Below the pieces are notes generated by a model. That model was given only the letters and a program-made list of their open reading frames with translations, ran no database searches and was not told the origin of the DNA. From contig OY997596.1 of assembly GCA_963921825.1 (NCBI GenBank), positions 12,963,001 through 13,027,000 of the forward strand: a DNA stretch of 64,000 bases, read 5' to 3'. Positions 54,691-64,000 of the stretch are shown in pieces. How positions within the stretch are numbered: position 1 is the first letter of the stretch; every line of letters starts with the position of its first letter. The position numbers and the translations under genes were made by a program. The stretch is from Erodium maritimum (taxonomy: Eukaryota; Streptophyta; Magnoliopsida; Geraniales; Geraniaceae).

Positions 54691-57637
54691 TGTCACGCCC
54701 CAATTTCAGCGAACCGAACTCGGGACGTGAACATTTAAAACGATACAATGCTTGAAACCTGTTTTCATTAAATCACTTTAAAAACACCAATAGTTCAATA
54801 AAATAATAATTACAATTTAAAACACGTTCCAACAAGTGGACAAAAGTAGGTATCCGTCACTAGACTCAAAAACAACCCGGACTCCGCTCCTAGCTGCACA
54901 AGCTTCGAGAGCTCACCTAGTCCGTCCTGTGATCAGTACCTGTAGGAAAAGCAGCTAGGGGTGAGCGTTCGCTCACCACCACGGATAACAGACTGACTAC
55001 GGAATAATTAGCAGGCAATGCCGGTAACACCAATAATAAAGTCAACACCGGGGGACACTGTCCCCAACCCAAGGACTCTGACTGAACATACACCCACTGT
55101 TACCTTCCTTGACCAACTCCACAATTTGACACGTAAAGTAGACCCGACACAACGATCACGACCTCTCCCAAGGACTCCAAAGAAACTACGCAACACCAAA
55201 CAAGATCACAAAGGATCGCACACCAAACGAGATCACAAAGGATCGCAAACCAGCTGCTCAGTAACCTCCCTCACCAGACTCAACCTCAAACTCGTAAAGC
55301 AAAACCGACACACCAAACAATGACGACCTTCCCCAACGACACGAACACGGATCAGGCTAGCCGAAGAATGCTCAGAACCTGCCGAGCCTCGTACACGGAT
55401 CAGGCCAGCCGAAGAATGCTCGTAGCCTGCCGGGACCCGGTCACGGATCAGGCTAGCCAAAGAATGCTCATAACCTTTCGGGATCCGGACACGGAACAGG
55501 CTAGCCAAAGAATGCTCAGAACCTGTCGAGGCTCGAGTTTGGTCAGGCCAGCCAAAGAATGCTCGTAACCTGCCAAAATCCGCACCACTCCCCGACACAT
55601 AGTCGGGTCGGGCAAACACAACCACAAACACAAGCAAGTTCAACAAACAGGCACTCAAGGCCACTCAAGACACCTCAACAGTCAAGAATCGGGTTCAACA
55701 ACCCCACAGGCCATCATGGCCTCCCAAAACACAATCACTTAACTCACGGGCTCAAAAACCCCAAGACACCAATAGTAACACACGGGCTCTCATGGCCACC
55801 CAAACTCAACAGCAAACACAAGGGCTCTCATGGCCACCCAAACTCAACAATAAATAACACGGGCTCTCAAGGCCACCCAAACTCAACAATAAATAACACG
55901 GCTCTCAAGGCCACCCAAACTCAATAACAATTAACACGGGCTCTCAAGGCCACCCAACTCAACAACAATTAACACGGCTCTCAAGGCCACCCAAGACTCA
56001 ACAATAATAAAACGGGCTCTCAAGGCCACCCAAACACCAAAAGATCAAACAACCTCCGGCTTAACCAAAGCCTCCACCAGTCCTAATATCAACATTTTCT
56101 CAAACAACCTCCGGGCATAGTCATATGCCTCCAGCACTCCTAATATCGATAAGTTCACAAACAACCTCCGGGCATGGTCATATGCCTCCAGTAAAACTAC
56201 TACGCTAAGTTCTCTGCTCCTACGACACTACTAAGTGTCACATGCTTTTCCAACAATTACTAAGTTCCCGTAACATGCTTTTCTAATATTTAAAGTAAAC
56301 CTACTCAACCCACGACACCCCGGTGTCACATACATTTCTACTGTTAACTTTCCCTAGTCAGGGCCGAGATCCAGCTACTTTTCCCTACCTCAACCGAAGA
56401 ACACCCGCTACGCTTCCTAGCTGCTGACGTTCTGGCTCGCTACCTTCGGGCTTCACTTCGATCGAAGCCAGACGCTAAAGATAACACGAAAGCCATAATT
56501 AGAGGCGGTTCCCAGGTTAATTTATAGGTCACGATTAATCCACTTTAAAACTGACAGTTGTCCCTTAAACTCGAGCGGGATAAAAGCGGGGTCACGGCGA
56601 ATCGGGTTTGAGTACCCGAGCACCGAAACCGGTGCTTGTTTCCGAGGCACGGTTCCAATGCACGAAACCCGAGGTCCGGTTCAGCGTTCCGCTGTTAAAC
56701 CCATCCTAAGTATGTTTCAACAGTCCGGTTATTCGTTCCACGCTCAACAGTTCAAGGTCCATTTTAAAACAAATCTGATTGTTCTTTTCAATTCCTTTTT
56801 AAAACCAACGTCGTTTTAGTTCATTTTCCTGACAAATTTGTTTCTCAAAGTTCCTCGACTCAAAAACGATATTTTAAACCCAAAATTGATTTTAAACCCT
56901 TAATCTCAAAACTGATTTCTTTTCCTTTTTCTTGTAAAACTGTTTTTCGTTTCAAACGGATTTTCTTTTCAATTTCAATTGATTTGTTTCCAACCAGTTC
57001 AGATCTAACCATTTTTAGGTCCGAGAAACAAACATCGAGTTTTTTTATTCCAAATGTCGTTTTATTTTCTTCACTGTAATTACAATACAACTGGTCGTTT
57101 TCAAAAAAACAACTCCGATCCATCGCTCGGGACAAAACACAGAAGCCAATAAAAGACGAACGGCACGAAACAAATAACTGGCCACCGGCGAAGACGTCGC
57201 CGGCGACTAAACCCCCAGGCACGAACCTCAGTGTAGAGGGAAGGGCGGCTGGGCGGTGCACGACGGTGCACGGCGGCGGTGCACGGCGGCGGCGACTTCG
57301 GACGGCAAAGAGGACCCCTTTTCGCTCCAGATATGGAACGGCGGCGAGAGGGGCGTGGAGATGGGGTACCGGCGACGGGCTAGGGATAAGGGCGTGGCCG
57401 GCAACGGCGAGGTAGCTCCGCCTTGCTACCATCGAGGACGGTGGCGGCTCGGATCCGAGTGAGGCCGGCGACTGGCTCGGGACGAGGGCGGACAATAGGG
57501 ACGTCGGATAAGACGGCGGCGGCTCGGTGGCTAGACGGACAAGGTGAAGACGCCGGTTTCCGGCTAGATGAGAGGGTGAGCTCGGAGTACCGGCGAGGGT
57601 TCGGCCGGAGACGAGAGCATGACGGAGAGGGATGGTG
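54691..57637 (-). repeat. 5' LTR of the reversed chromovirus, truncated
   Basis: It is co-linear with the 3' LTR except for a 27-bp tandem duplication at about 55,194-55,247. It breaks off where the 3' LTR has position 51,428. The missing ~380 bases are the start of U3, so this LTR probably lacks its outer promoter part. Confidence 0.9.
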
Positions 57638-57644
57638 ACGAGAG

Positions 57645-57903
57645 CATAACGTTTTCCACATGTCCCAATTGCGGAAGTGCACGACAGATCCTTCGCACAT
57701 TTTTAAGTGGTCAGACATCAAGGTAGCGGATGATGTCACATATGAGGAGCAGCCTGTCGAGATCTTGGGTACAAAGGAGAAGGTCTCGTGGAACAAGACG
57801 ATTCCATTGGTCTTAGTGCAGTGGGGTCACCAAGGAGCTGGGTCCACGTGGGAGCGCGAGGATGAGATCCGCGCGAAGTATCCCCACCTGTTCAACCATT
57901 GAG
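57645..57903 (+). pseudogene. Integrase C-terminus with intact chromodomain, 5'-truncated
   Basis: The open segment HNVFHMSQLRKCTTDPSHIF continues through EEQPVEILGTKEKVSW to the chromodomain core IPLVLVQWGHQGAGSTWERE and ends RAKYPHLFNH at TGA 57,901-57,903. It is the undamaged version of 11,601-11,880. Everything upstream (gag to integrase core) is absent because the segment begins at the junction with the reversed element. Confidence 0.88.
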
Positions 57904-57935
57904 TTACTTGTTTTTAATTTCGAGGACGAAATTCT

Positions 57936-57950
57936 TTTAAGGGGGGTAGA
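57936..57950 (+). other. Polypurine tract
   Basis: TTTTAAGGGGGGTAGA lies immediately before the LTR at 57,952. Confidence 0.88.
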
Positions 57951-57951
57951 T

Positions 57952-60491
57952 TGTAAGACCCGCCCCCGGTCGATCCCGGTAGAACCGGTGAATCCTAGCT
58001 AAGTTTGACTTTCGGCCGGAAAAGTCAACCGATGACTCGGAAAGTCATTCGGGACCTTTCCGGGGCCCAAAAAGCTTAGCCATTAGCACGGTTAGCTTAG
58101 TTGGGTCGTTTCCTTCAATTTGACTGTAATATTGTTAAAGTCAACTATCGGTCAAACTCGGGCTTTTTATCGGTTAATTGTCGATAAATTTTGGGAAGCT
58201 GGAAAATTATTAAATGGGAGTGACCTCACATGACACTTGTCATGCTTGGCTTGGAGGATGAGAGTAGAGGATTCAAATGACCCTCATACCCTCCTAAGTT
58301 ACCTTTAAAGGGATAAGACCTTAAGGGCTTTTGAGTAACTTGACATTTTAGGTCATTTAAGGGAATGAGAGCAACAATTCAGCCCATTCACTCTTGTTGC
58401 AGCCGAAAATCACTAGTAGAGAGGAGAGGAGGAGCTCACTTTCTTGAGGAAGAAGATAGAGAAGAAAGCTTGGATTTTGGAGCTTGTTCTTGGTCCTTTT
58501 GCCTTCATTTTCACTTCATCTTCTCCATCTCAACTATCTAAAGGTAATGATGCTCTCAACTCTCCATTTCTTCCACTTCCAATCTATGGGTTTTGTGGGT
58601 TGTGGCTTAAAAGTTGAAGAACTTGCTTTGTGGGTGTTGCTTGGAGAAGAAGTAGTGAAGTAGGATGTTTGGATTGCTTTTTTGGTGAAGTTTTGATGAA
58701 CCCATTGAGGGTGTTGATGTTGGGTAACTTTGGATGAACATTTTGGAGTTGAGAGGACTTGGAATTGGGGTTTTTAGGGTGATTTTCGTGAAACTCGAGT
58801 TGGGGAAGAAAGGGGAAGAAACTGGTCAGGTTTGATACGGAACGAGGAATGGAGAGTGTCACATTCCGGCCCTCTGAGTGGCATGGAACGGGTCACATTC
58901 CATATCAGACCCTCAGAACTCAAACCCCTTCCTTTTAGCCCATTTTGATTCCTAAATCATTTCTCCAAACCTTAATTCCATTGTTTAAGTGTTGTTCTAT
59001 ACTTTGGGGATAAGAACACCGTTGAGTTATTAACTTTGGCCTTTTGGTGGTCTAAGACCTTGGAACCAAGCTAGGAAAGAAGGAAGAACGTGGACACGAG
59101 TTAGAGAAGCTTTTATCACGCCGGGACCCGAGTGAAGAACGGAGAGGTGACCACTGGGCTTATCGTCTGAGTGTTGAGAGGAAGACCTCGAGGTAGGGAA
59201 AGCCTTGACCTCTCGTTTACGATGCTTAGTATGTATGCTAGGCTAATAAAATTGGAAAGGTCCTAGATATGCCTATAGGATGCGAATAACTAGCATAATC
59301 GTCTTTCAATTACTAATAACCGGAAGTGTCTAGTTGTGAACGATTAGGATGCCAATCACTAGTGTAATTCGCTTTCAATACTTGGGAATTGATTGTCTGG
59401 TAGAGGAGCCTTGGCAAAGCCCTCGGATTAGCTGCGTGTTAGGATCACATGCTTGTTTGTTGGTTGCTTAGTGGATAGGCTAAAGAGTCTAATGGAACTA
59501 GTTGAATTGCATGTGTGTATGCTCGTTTGAAGGTTTATATGATTAGTTGATTACACTCGTACTTGCTCGTTGTTTGTAGTCGAATGATTACTTGATTTAC
59601 TTGAATGGTGGTTTGGAGCATCGAGTATGACTGGTTGTACCGAGCGGTGCAATCAGGTGATCGATGCCCCGGTGGTTCGAAACGGGTAAGTGAACGGTAA
59701 GTTGGGATTGTGTGATTGATGTGCTATGTTTACGTGATTCGTGTACTGCGTGTTGTGTGAATTGGTGATGTGTGAGCTATGGTTGATAATGAGTTGGTGG
59801 TTGTCGGAATAGGATTGTTCTGTGTTTCTGGTTGAGTGCGTTATTCAATTATTAACTATTTATCATCGAATTGCCCAAGTGTGCGCTTCCTTTGGGAGTA
59901 ATGCCCTGGGTTCCCGAGGATCTAAAATCCCTTGGAGACGTTTCTGAGACTTCCGACGATATGTACCCTGAAGGGTGTTTCCGATAGTCTCAATGATATG
60001 CGTCTCCTCTGGATTGGAGGGAAAATCCGAGAGGACACATAAGATGTGGATCGGAGGGTGGTGACTCCATGTGCCACGGCATTGATCGGTTTATCTGTTG
60101 CCTGTGATTGTTAAGAGCTTTATGTTAACTTTACTGATGAGTTTATTGAGTTTAAAGCCCACTTTGTTATGCGTTTTCCCTACTGAGCGTAAGCTCACCC
60201 CTATGAATTTACCGTTGTGTTTACAGGCTTGATTGAGGAGTAGAAACTCGGGAGCTTCTCGGTGTGGGTGCGTGATAGAGACTTCGTACTTTTTACTTTT
60301 AATGTGTTGAACAAAACTTGTGGAGGTTTATTATTACACCCCTGGAGGGTTATTGTGTTTTGAACTCAGTGTTGCGGATTTGTTTCTATTATTGGAGATT
60401 TTCAGGAACTAAATGGTGATTTATTAATTTATTGTCTTCCATTACGCGTCATGCCTCGGGTTCGGGCGATAACCGGATTTGGGGCGTGACA
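57952..60491 (+). repeat. LTR shared by an integrase end and a primer site (forward element)
   Basis: It is 2,540 bp, TGTAAGACCCGCCCCCGG to GGATTTGGGGCGTGACA. It is preceded by an integrase end with polypurine tract, as a 3' LTR would be, and followed by a primer site and gag, as a 5' LTR would be. This looks like two tandem copies joined at one LTR. The body matches the solo LTR at 32,355-34,857 in reverse. The GNRA hairpin (GTAA) is at 60,184-60,197. Confidence 0.88.
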
Positions 60492-60494
60492 ATT

Positions 60495-60510
60495 TTGTAT
60501 CAGAGCCTGG
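60495..60510 (+). other. Primer binding site with one mismatch
   Basis: TTGTATCAGAGCCTGG corresponds to TGGTATCAGAGCC with one G to T change near its 5' end. Confidence 0.8.
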
Positions 60511-60942
60511 TTTCATTTGAAACAGGTGTCTTATGAACTGATTTTCAAACCTCGGACCGAAGTCAATTAGGTGGGTAGAGTTAGGAAGTCTGAGTCTTGA
60601 GTGCTTTAAGAGTTGTCCTAAATGGAACCTTACACTACAATGTTTGCATTACTTGATTTGTATCCTCTCCCTAATGATCGGTGAAGCCGAATGGTTGAGA
60701 TCGGAATTGGATTAACGGTCAATGACCGACCCGCTATGCATACATGGTAGGGTGAGCCAACAGTTGGTGGTGTTGCCCTTTGGCGTATTACTTCGAAAAT
60801 TTTCAAGTTGTGGTTTGGTCCTGTTCAAGTTTTGACTGTTGATTGACTGTTGGTCTGGAGCATGAGTACTCCATGTATGCTGTTATTGAGTGTTTTGGTT
60901 GGGGCGCGAGGACCCCGTATTCCGTTGTGTGAGAACTTTGTT

Positions 60943-61147
60943 TTGGGACACGAGTATCCCGTATGCCCGCTGAGGTGGCGAGATTGGTACACGAGTATCC
61001 CGTATGCCCGCTGAGGTGGCAAGATTGGGACACGAGTATCCCGTATGCCCGCTGAGGTGGCGAGATTGGAACACGAGTATCCCCTATGCCCGCTGAGGTG
61101 GCGAATTTGGGACACGAGAATCCCGTAAGCCCGTGGAGGTGGCGAGT
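60943..61147 (+). repeat. 41-bp tandem array in the leader, five units
   Basis: Units starting at 60,943, 60,984, 61,025, 61,066 and 61,107 share CACGAGTATCCCGTATGCCC and GAGGTGGCGA. A partial unit follows. The minus-strand open frames here are products of the repeat. Confidence 0.88.
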
Positions 61148-61390
61148 TTGGGGCACGAGTACCCCGTAAAATTTTGGGAGCACGAGAACTCCGTTTATTG
61201 ATTGCGTTGTGTACTTTAGGAGCATGAGAACTCCGTTTATTGACTGTGTGATGTCTTTGGCAGAGCATGAGAACTCTATGTACTTTTACATTGTGAATTT
61301 GTATTGGTGGTTGTCCCGCTTAAGCGGAGGGTTAAGGGAAAATACGAATGGGTCATGCCGAATTTTCAGTAGAACTAAAATGTTTACACC

Positions 61391-61490
61391 ATCACTGGTT
61401 GACTCAGGGGCGCCACTGTAGTCGAGCGTGATGTTTGATGTCAAGTTGTTACAATGAGATTCGGGGACGCCTGAATCGGATTGTAACAAC
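61391..61490 (+). promoter_or_regulatory. Paired leader hairpins of the forward element
   Basis: Hairpin 1 displays GGCGCC (61,409-61,414) flanked by a G and an A on a GACTCAG/CTGTAGTC stem with one bulged base. Hairpin 2 is an 11-bp perfect stem GTTGTTACAAT/ATTGTAACAAC (61,445-61,455 and 61,480-61,490) with TTCGGGGACGCCTGAA at the top. Confidence 0.55.
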
Positions 61491-62079
61491 CTGAGATTGA
61501 CATGAAAAGGTTTGAGTAAAAGTTAAGAAATGGGAATTCATGGAAGGGAAGAAAAGGTTAAGGGTGATTATTGAATTGAATTGTGTTAAGTGCTAAACCC
61601 CTCTTTGTGAAAGGATACCCGAGCGAGGGGTATGCCTGTTGCGTTGTGCCTTGTGTGGTGTGCTTGAGAATGAATCCTCGTGTGGGAGTGGATTTCTTTG
61701 ACTTGATTGAACCCTCCTGTGGGAGTTGGTGGTTGATTGCTAAATCGATGGTTGTTGCTGTGTGACGCATAGAGATGCGAATTTGCGTGCTATTATATAT
61801 GAGTGTATATATACCTACTAAGCTTAAGAGCTGTAAAACCTTGGGTGACTTGTGAGACGCGCGTGGACGTCCTTGTACTTGATCGAACCTTTGTTTTGGT
61901 GTGAGACGCACGAGGTGCGGGTCTCTTGTTACCTAAGTGTTACTTACGACTTTACGACTTACTTTTGATCCAAGTGGGATCCGGTAAAGACGCACGAGAA
62001 CGTCATGCGTGGGTGAATCGAACTGTTGGGTTAAACTGTGTTGTGAACCTATAGTTGCTAAAGGCAGTGAGCTGGCGAG

Positions 62080-63282
62080 ATGTCCCGTGTTTATATCCGG
62101 GAGAGTGCCAAGAGCCGTCCAGTTGTGGGGCAGAGCCAGATACCAGCTATCGTTCTGGCAGGGGCAGTGAGCGCCCAGGGAGATACTTCCGCAGAGCACC
62201 AGAGTTTTGGGGATAGACCGGTAGGGTCATCACCTAGAGTTCCTCCAGTCGCAGAGCCGACTCAAGCGGCTCGATTGAGGAGGTGGTTCGCCCAGTGTTA
62301 GATGCGCTCAGCATGATAGTACAACGCCAGCACAAGAGTCTGTGCCTACCGCCGACGCGATCACTACCGAGATGCCAGGCCAGGTGGACGGTTACACGGC
62401 CCAGGCACTCAAGAGTTTTCTTTAGTTGAGTACACCAGTTTGATCCGGGAATTTAGACCCCGAGACAGTTGTATTATGGTTGGAGTGGAGTACCCACAAC
62501 CTTAATACGTTTAGAGTATTCGGATATTCGTTGGAGATTATGTTCCGCGACCTCCCGACTGAGGGAGAAGCACAGTATTGGTGGCAGCGTGTGCAGACCA
62601 GATTTGGAAATGGCTTCCACCCGTTCAGCGGACTGTCCTTGGGACACTATTTCCTTTGAGCTAATCGAGATGACCGACACAGGCAGTTTTGGATCTGCAT
62701 TGGAAAGGGATGACCGTCTATGGGTATTAGGCGAGGTTCATGTCCCCGTATCGCTTCGCACCCGGGATGGTGCCGACCGAGAAGAGCCGTCGTAGGCATT
62801 TGGGAAGGGACTCAGTTCTCTTGGCACAGAGTGAGTCATTGCTTCAGAACCGTGGACGATTCAGCACTAGTGGAGCAAACACTAGCGTTAGAGAGACATG
62901 TTGGGAAACCGCCAAGGCGCGGAAGACCAGGCCGAGGCCGAGAGACTTCTTGAGACCATCCGAGAGTCGCAATCTGTGGAGGCAGGGGACCTCAGGACTC
63001 TTCCATTCACAGACCCAGTCCAGTGAGGCACGATGGGTTGGAGAAGTAGCATCCGTTGGACCTGCCTCGGTGGCATGGTTTGCCCCTACGCAAACAGTTG
63101 GAATGACTAGGCCGAGAATGCCAGTTGAGCGATGGATCTACGAACCGTTCCACAGGTTGACCTACAGAGTCGACAAGAGAATATGCTGCCATAACAGTGA
63201 ATTCTTTCGTCCCATCGAGAGGAGGACCTCCGATGTGGCGGGGCCGAGTGTACCTATTTACCGAGCCCGAGTGAGGACTTGA
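62080..63282 (+). pseudogene. gag: gag pseudogene of the forward element
   Basis: The start MSRVYIRESAKSRPVVGQSQ at ATG 62,080 corresponds to the gag start at 7,105. The N-terminal Ala/Pro-rich part is open to 62,301, then frameshifts and stops follow. Later pieces include DGYTAQAL-like and YWWQRV-like codons near 62,390 and 62,580, and a basic segment RPRDFLRPSESRN and VASVGPAS (about 62,940-63,070). The two zinc knuckles present in the first element are not recognisable. Frame changes suggest several indels. Confidence 0.75.
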
Positions 63283-63679
63283 TACCGATCTTGAGATCGA
63301 GTAGAGTACTTGGTACCAGCTGCATTTTGGATTTCGTGTCAGCTGACACTTGTGCGTTACACTGGGTGTAGTGGTTCGTGATGGCGTTTTGATCGAGCGA
63401 GTTTTAACACTGTTAAGCCCACCGGTGCTTTCAAACGCATCGATTAGAGGTATGGTAGTACCGACTAACGTCAGTGGGAATTGGGAAGTGGAGTAACAAA
63501 CCTAGCCAGTTTGAAGGTTCTCTTCTTCTCCGAGAGTACGGATCGAATTTTAAGAACCGAATGCTGAAACAGCAAGCGTTCATCGAGCGCCATCAGCGAC
63601 GAACGCCGAACAGTGAAGGGCCGCAGCCTTGACCAGTAAACGGTCCGACCGGTCACCGGAGATGACCGAGCAACGATAA
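63283..63679 (+). other. Unassigned sequence after gag
   Basis: By position it should be protease and the start of RT, but I see no gypsy protease or RT motif in any frame. The element may be rearranged here. Confidence 0.3.
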
Positions 63680-63790
63680 GATCAGAGTAGCGCAGCGGAA
63701 GCGTGGTGGGCCCATACCCACAGTAGTCTTAATCTACAGTTTCCTCTATTCCCGCTACAAGACTTAAGTTCAAGGATTCGAACCGTGATG
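63680..63790 (+). tRNA. Initiator tRNA-Met-like pseudogene with an insertion
   Basis: Bases 63,680-63,722, beginning ATCAGAGTAGCGCAGCGG and including GGGCCCAT, match the 5' half of plant initiator tRNA-Met (acceptor 5' strand, D-arm, anticodon CAT) with one substitution and one missing A. About 43 unrelated bases follow. Then AGTTCAAGGATTCGAACC (63,767-63,784) resembles the T-arm. The 3' acceptor strand is absent, so it should not give a functional tRNA. Confidence 0.6.
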
Positions 63791-64000
63791 CGACGTTGTT
63801 CAAAATCTTTGTTAGCAAATGAACGGGCACGAGTGTGTTCCGTGCGTGAGAAACTAAATCAAGGGGTGTTTCTTACGTTCTCTCCAGAAGAATTAAGCGG
63901 CTTACCGCCAGATCACACGGAACAAACGGATAACATTGAGAGTTAACCGCGTGACCTTCTCAGCAGGAGAAGAACGAACGCTAATGTCCCGCGAGGACTA
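63791..64000. other. Unassigned sequence at the window end
   Basis: I recognise no gene or repeat. It probably belongs to the rearranged chromovirus continuing beyond the window. Confidence 0.25.

Larger units (their letters stand above)
48498..57637 (-). mobile_element. Reversed, internally deleted chromovirus with truncated 5' LTR
   Basis: In plus-strand order: 3' LTR (48,498-51,816), polypurine tract, a short internal region (51,817-54,690), primer site (54,674-54,689), and a 5' LTR (54,691 to about 57,637) that lacks its outer ~380 bases. The LTRs differ at only about 1-2% of sites in the parts compared, so the insertion is fairly young. The left flank is GTTTA; the matching right flank is lost at the junction with the next element. 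RT, RNase H and the integrase core are missing, so it is non-autonomous. Confidence 0.9.
60511..62079 (+). other. Leader of the forward element
   Basis: This 1.6 kb non-coding leader carries a five-unit 41-bp tandem array, the CCGC-TTAA-GCGG hairpin at 61,316-61,327, and the two conserved hairpins at 61,391-61,490. The rest is unassigned. Confidence 0.65.

Noticed and set aside
60803..61268. Minus-strand frames of 140-147 codons with repeats such as GYSCPNLATSAGIRDTRVP
   Set aside because: They translate the 41-bp tandem array in the retroelement leader.

Overview
This window looks like intergenic heterochromatin of a flowering plant, probably a large-genome eudicot. The evidence is Ty3/gypsy chromoviruses with about 3 kb LTRs and initiator tRNA-Met primer sites, Mutator-like, PIF/Harbinger and Helitron remnants, and one intact plant receptor kinase gene. 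I cannot name the species. Nearly all of the 64 kb is transposons inserted in transposons. Only two uninterrupted coding sequences look real: an L-type lectin receptor kinase (28,516-30,675, minus strand) and the gag of a small non-autonomous LTR element (24,995-25,975).

Left part (1-22.5 kb). A Mutator-like element with very long AT-rich terminal inverted repeats starts at 178 and ends at 22,522. It is flanked by the same 9-bp duplication TTATAAATA (169-177, 22,523-22,531). It has been opened by a decayed Tekay/Del-type chromovirus (472-14,915, duplication AAATC), whose 5' LTR holds a solo LTR (1,486-4,296). A second solo LTR (19,191-22,503, duplication ATTAA) sits in its right inverted repeat. 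Its interior holds a further TIR element (15,193-17,909) with a (TCA)74 tract and a foldback, plus a GC-rich, possibly captured fragment.

Middle (22.5-48.5 kb). A reversed solo LTR (22,893-27,611) carries a young gag-only LTR element (24,706-26,216). A TRIM remnant and the receptor kinase follow. Next comes a decayed PIF/Harbinger-type MYB/trihelix gene cut by two solo LTRs (32,355-34,857 and 35,107-37,826). After it lie a MULE inside a MULE (38,125-39,576 and 38,813-39,308), a small MITE split by a solo LTR (40,256-43,611), another MULE-type MITE (44,641-45,134), a Harbinger derivative (45,398-46,094) and a Helitron 3' end (47,349).

Right part (48.5-64 kb). A reversed, internally deleted chromovirus (48,498 to about 57,637) loses the outer end of its 5' LTR at an abrupt junction with a forward element. 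That forward element reads chromodomain, polypurine tract, LTR, primer site, leader, decayed gag, and runs to the window end. An initiator-tRNA-Met-like half lies near 63,680.

The most interesting signals are RNA-level structures shared by diverged chromoviruses. Three leaders contain a hairpin displaying a self-complementary hexamer (GGGCCC, AGCGCT or GGCGCC), followed at fixed spacing by a second stem that shows a compensated base-pair change. Most LTRs also share a short stem usually capped by a GNRA tetraloop. These resemble retroviral dimerisation and packaging signals and deserve a structural covariation test.
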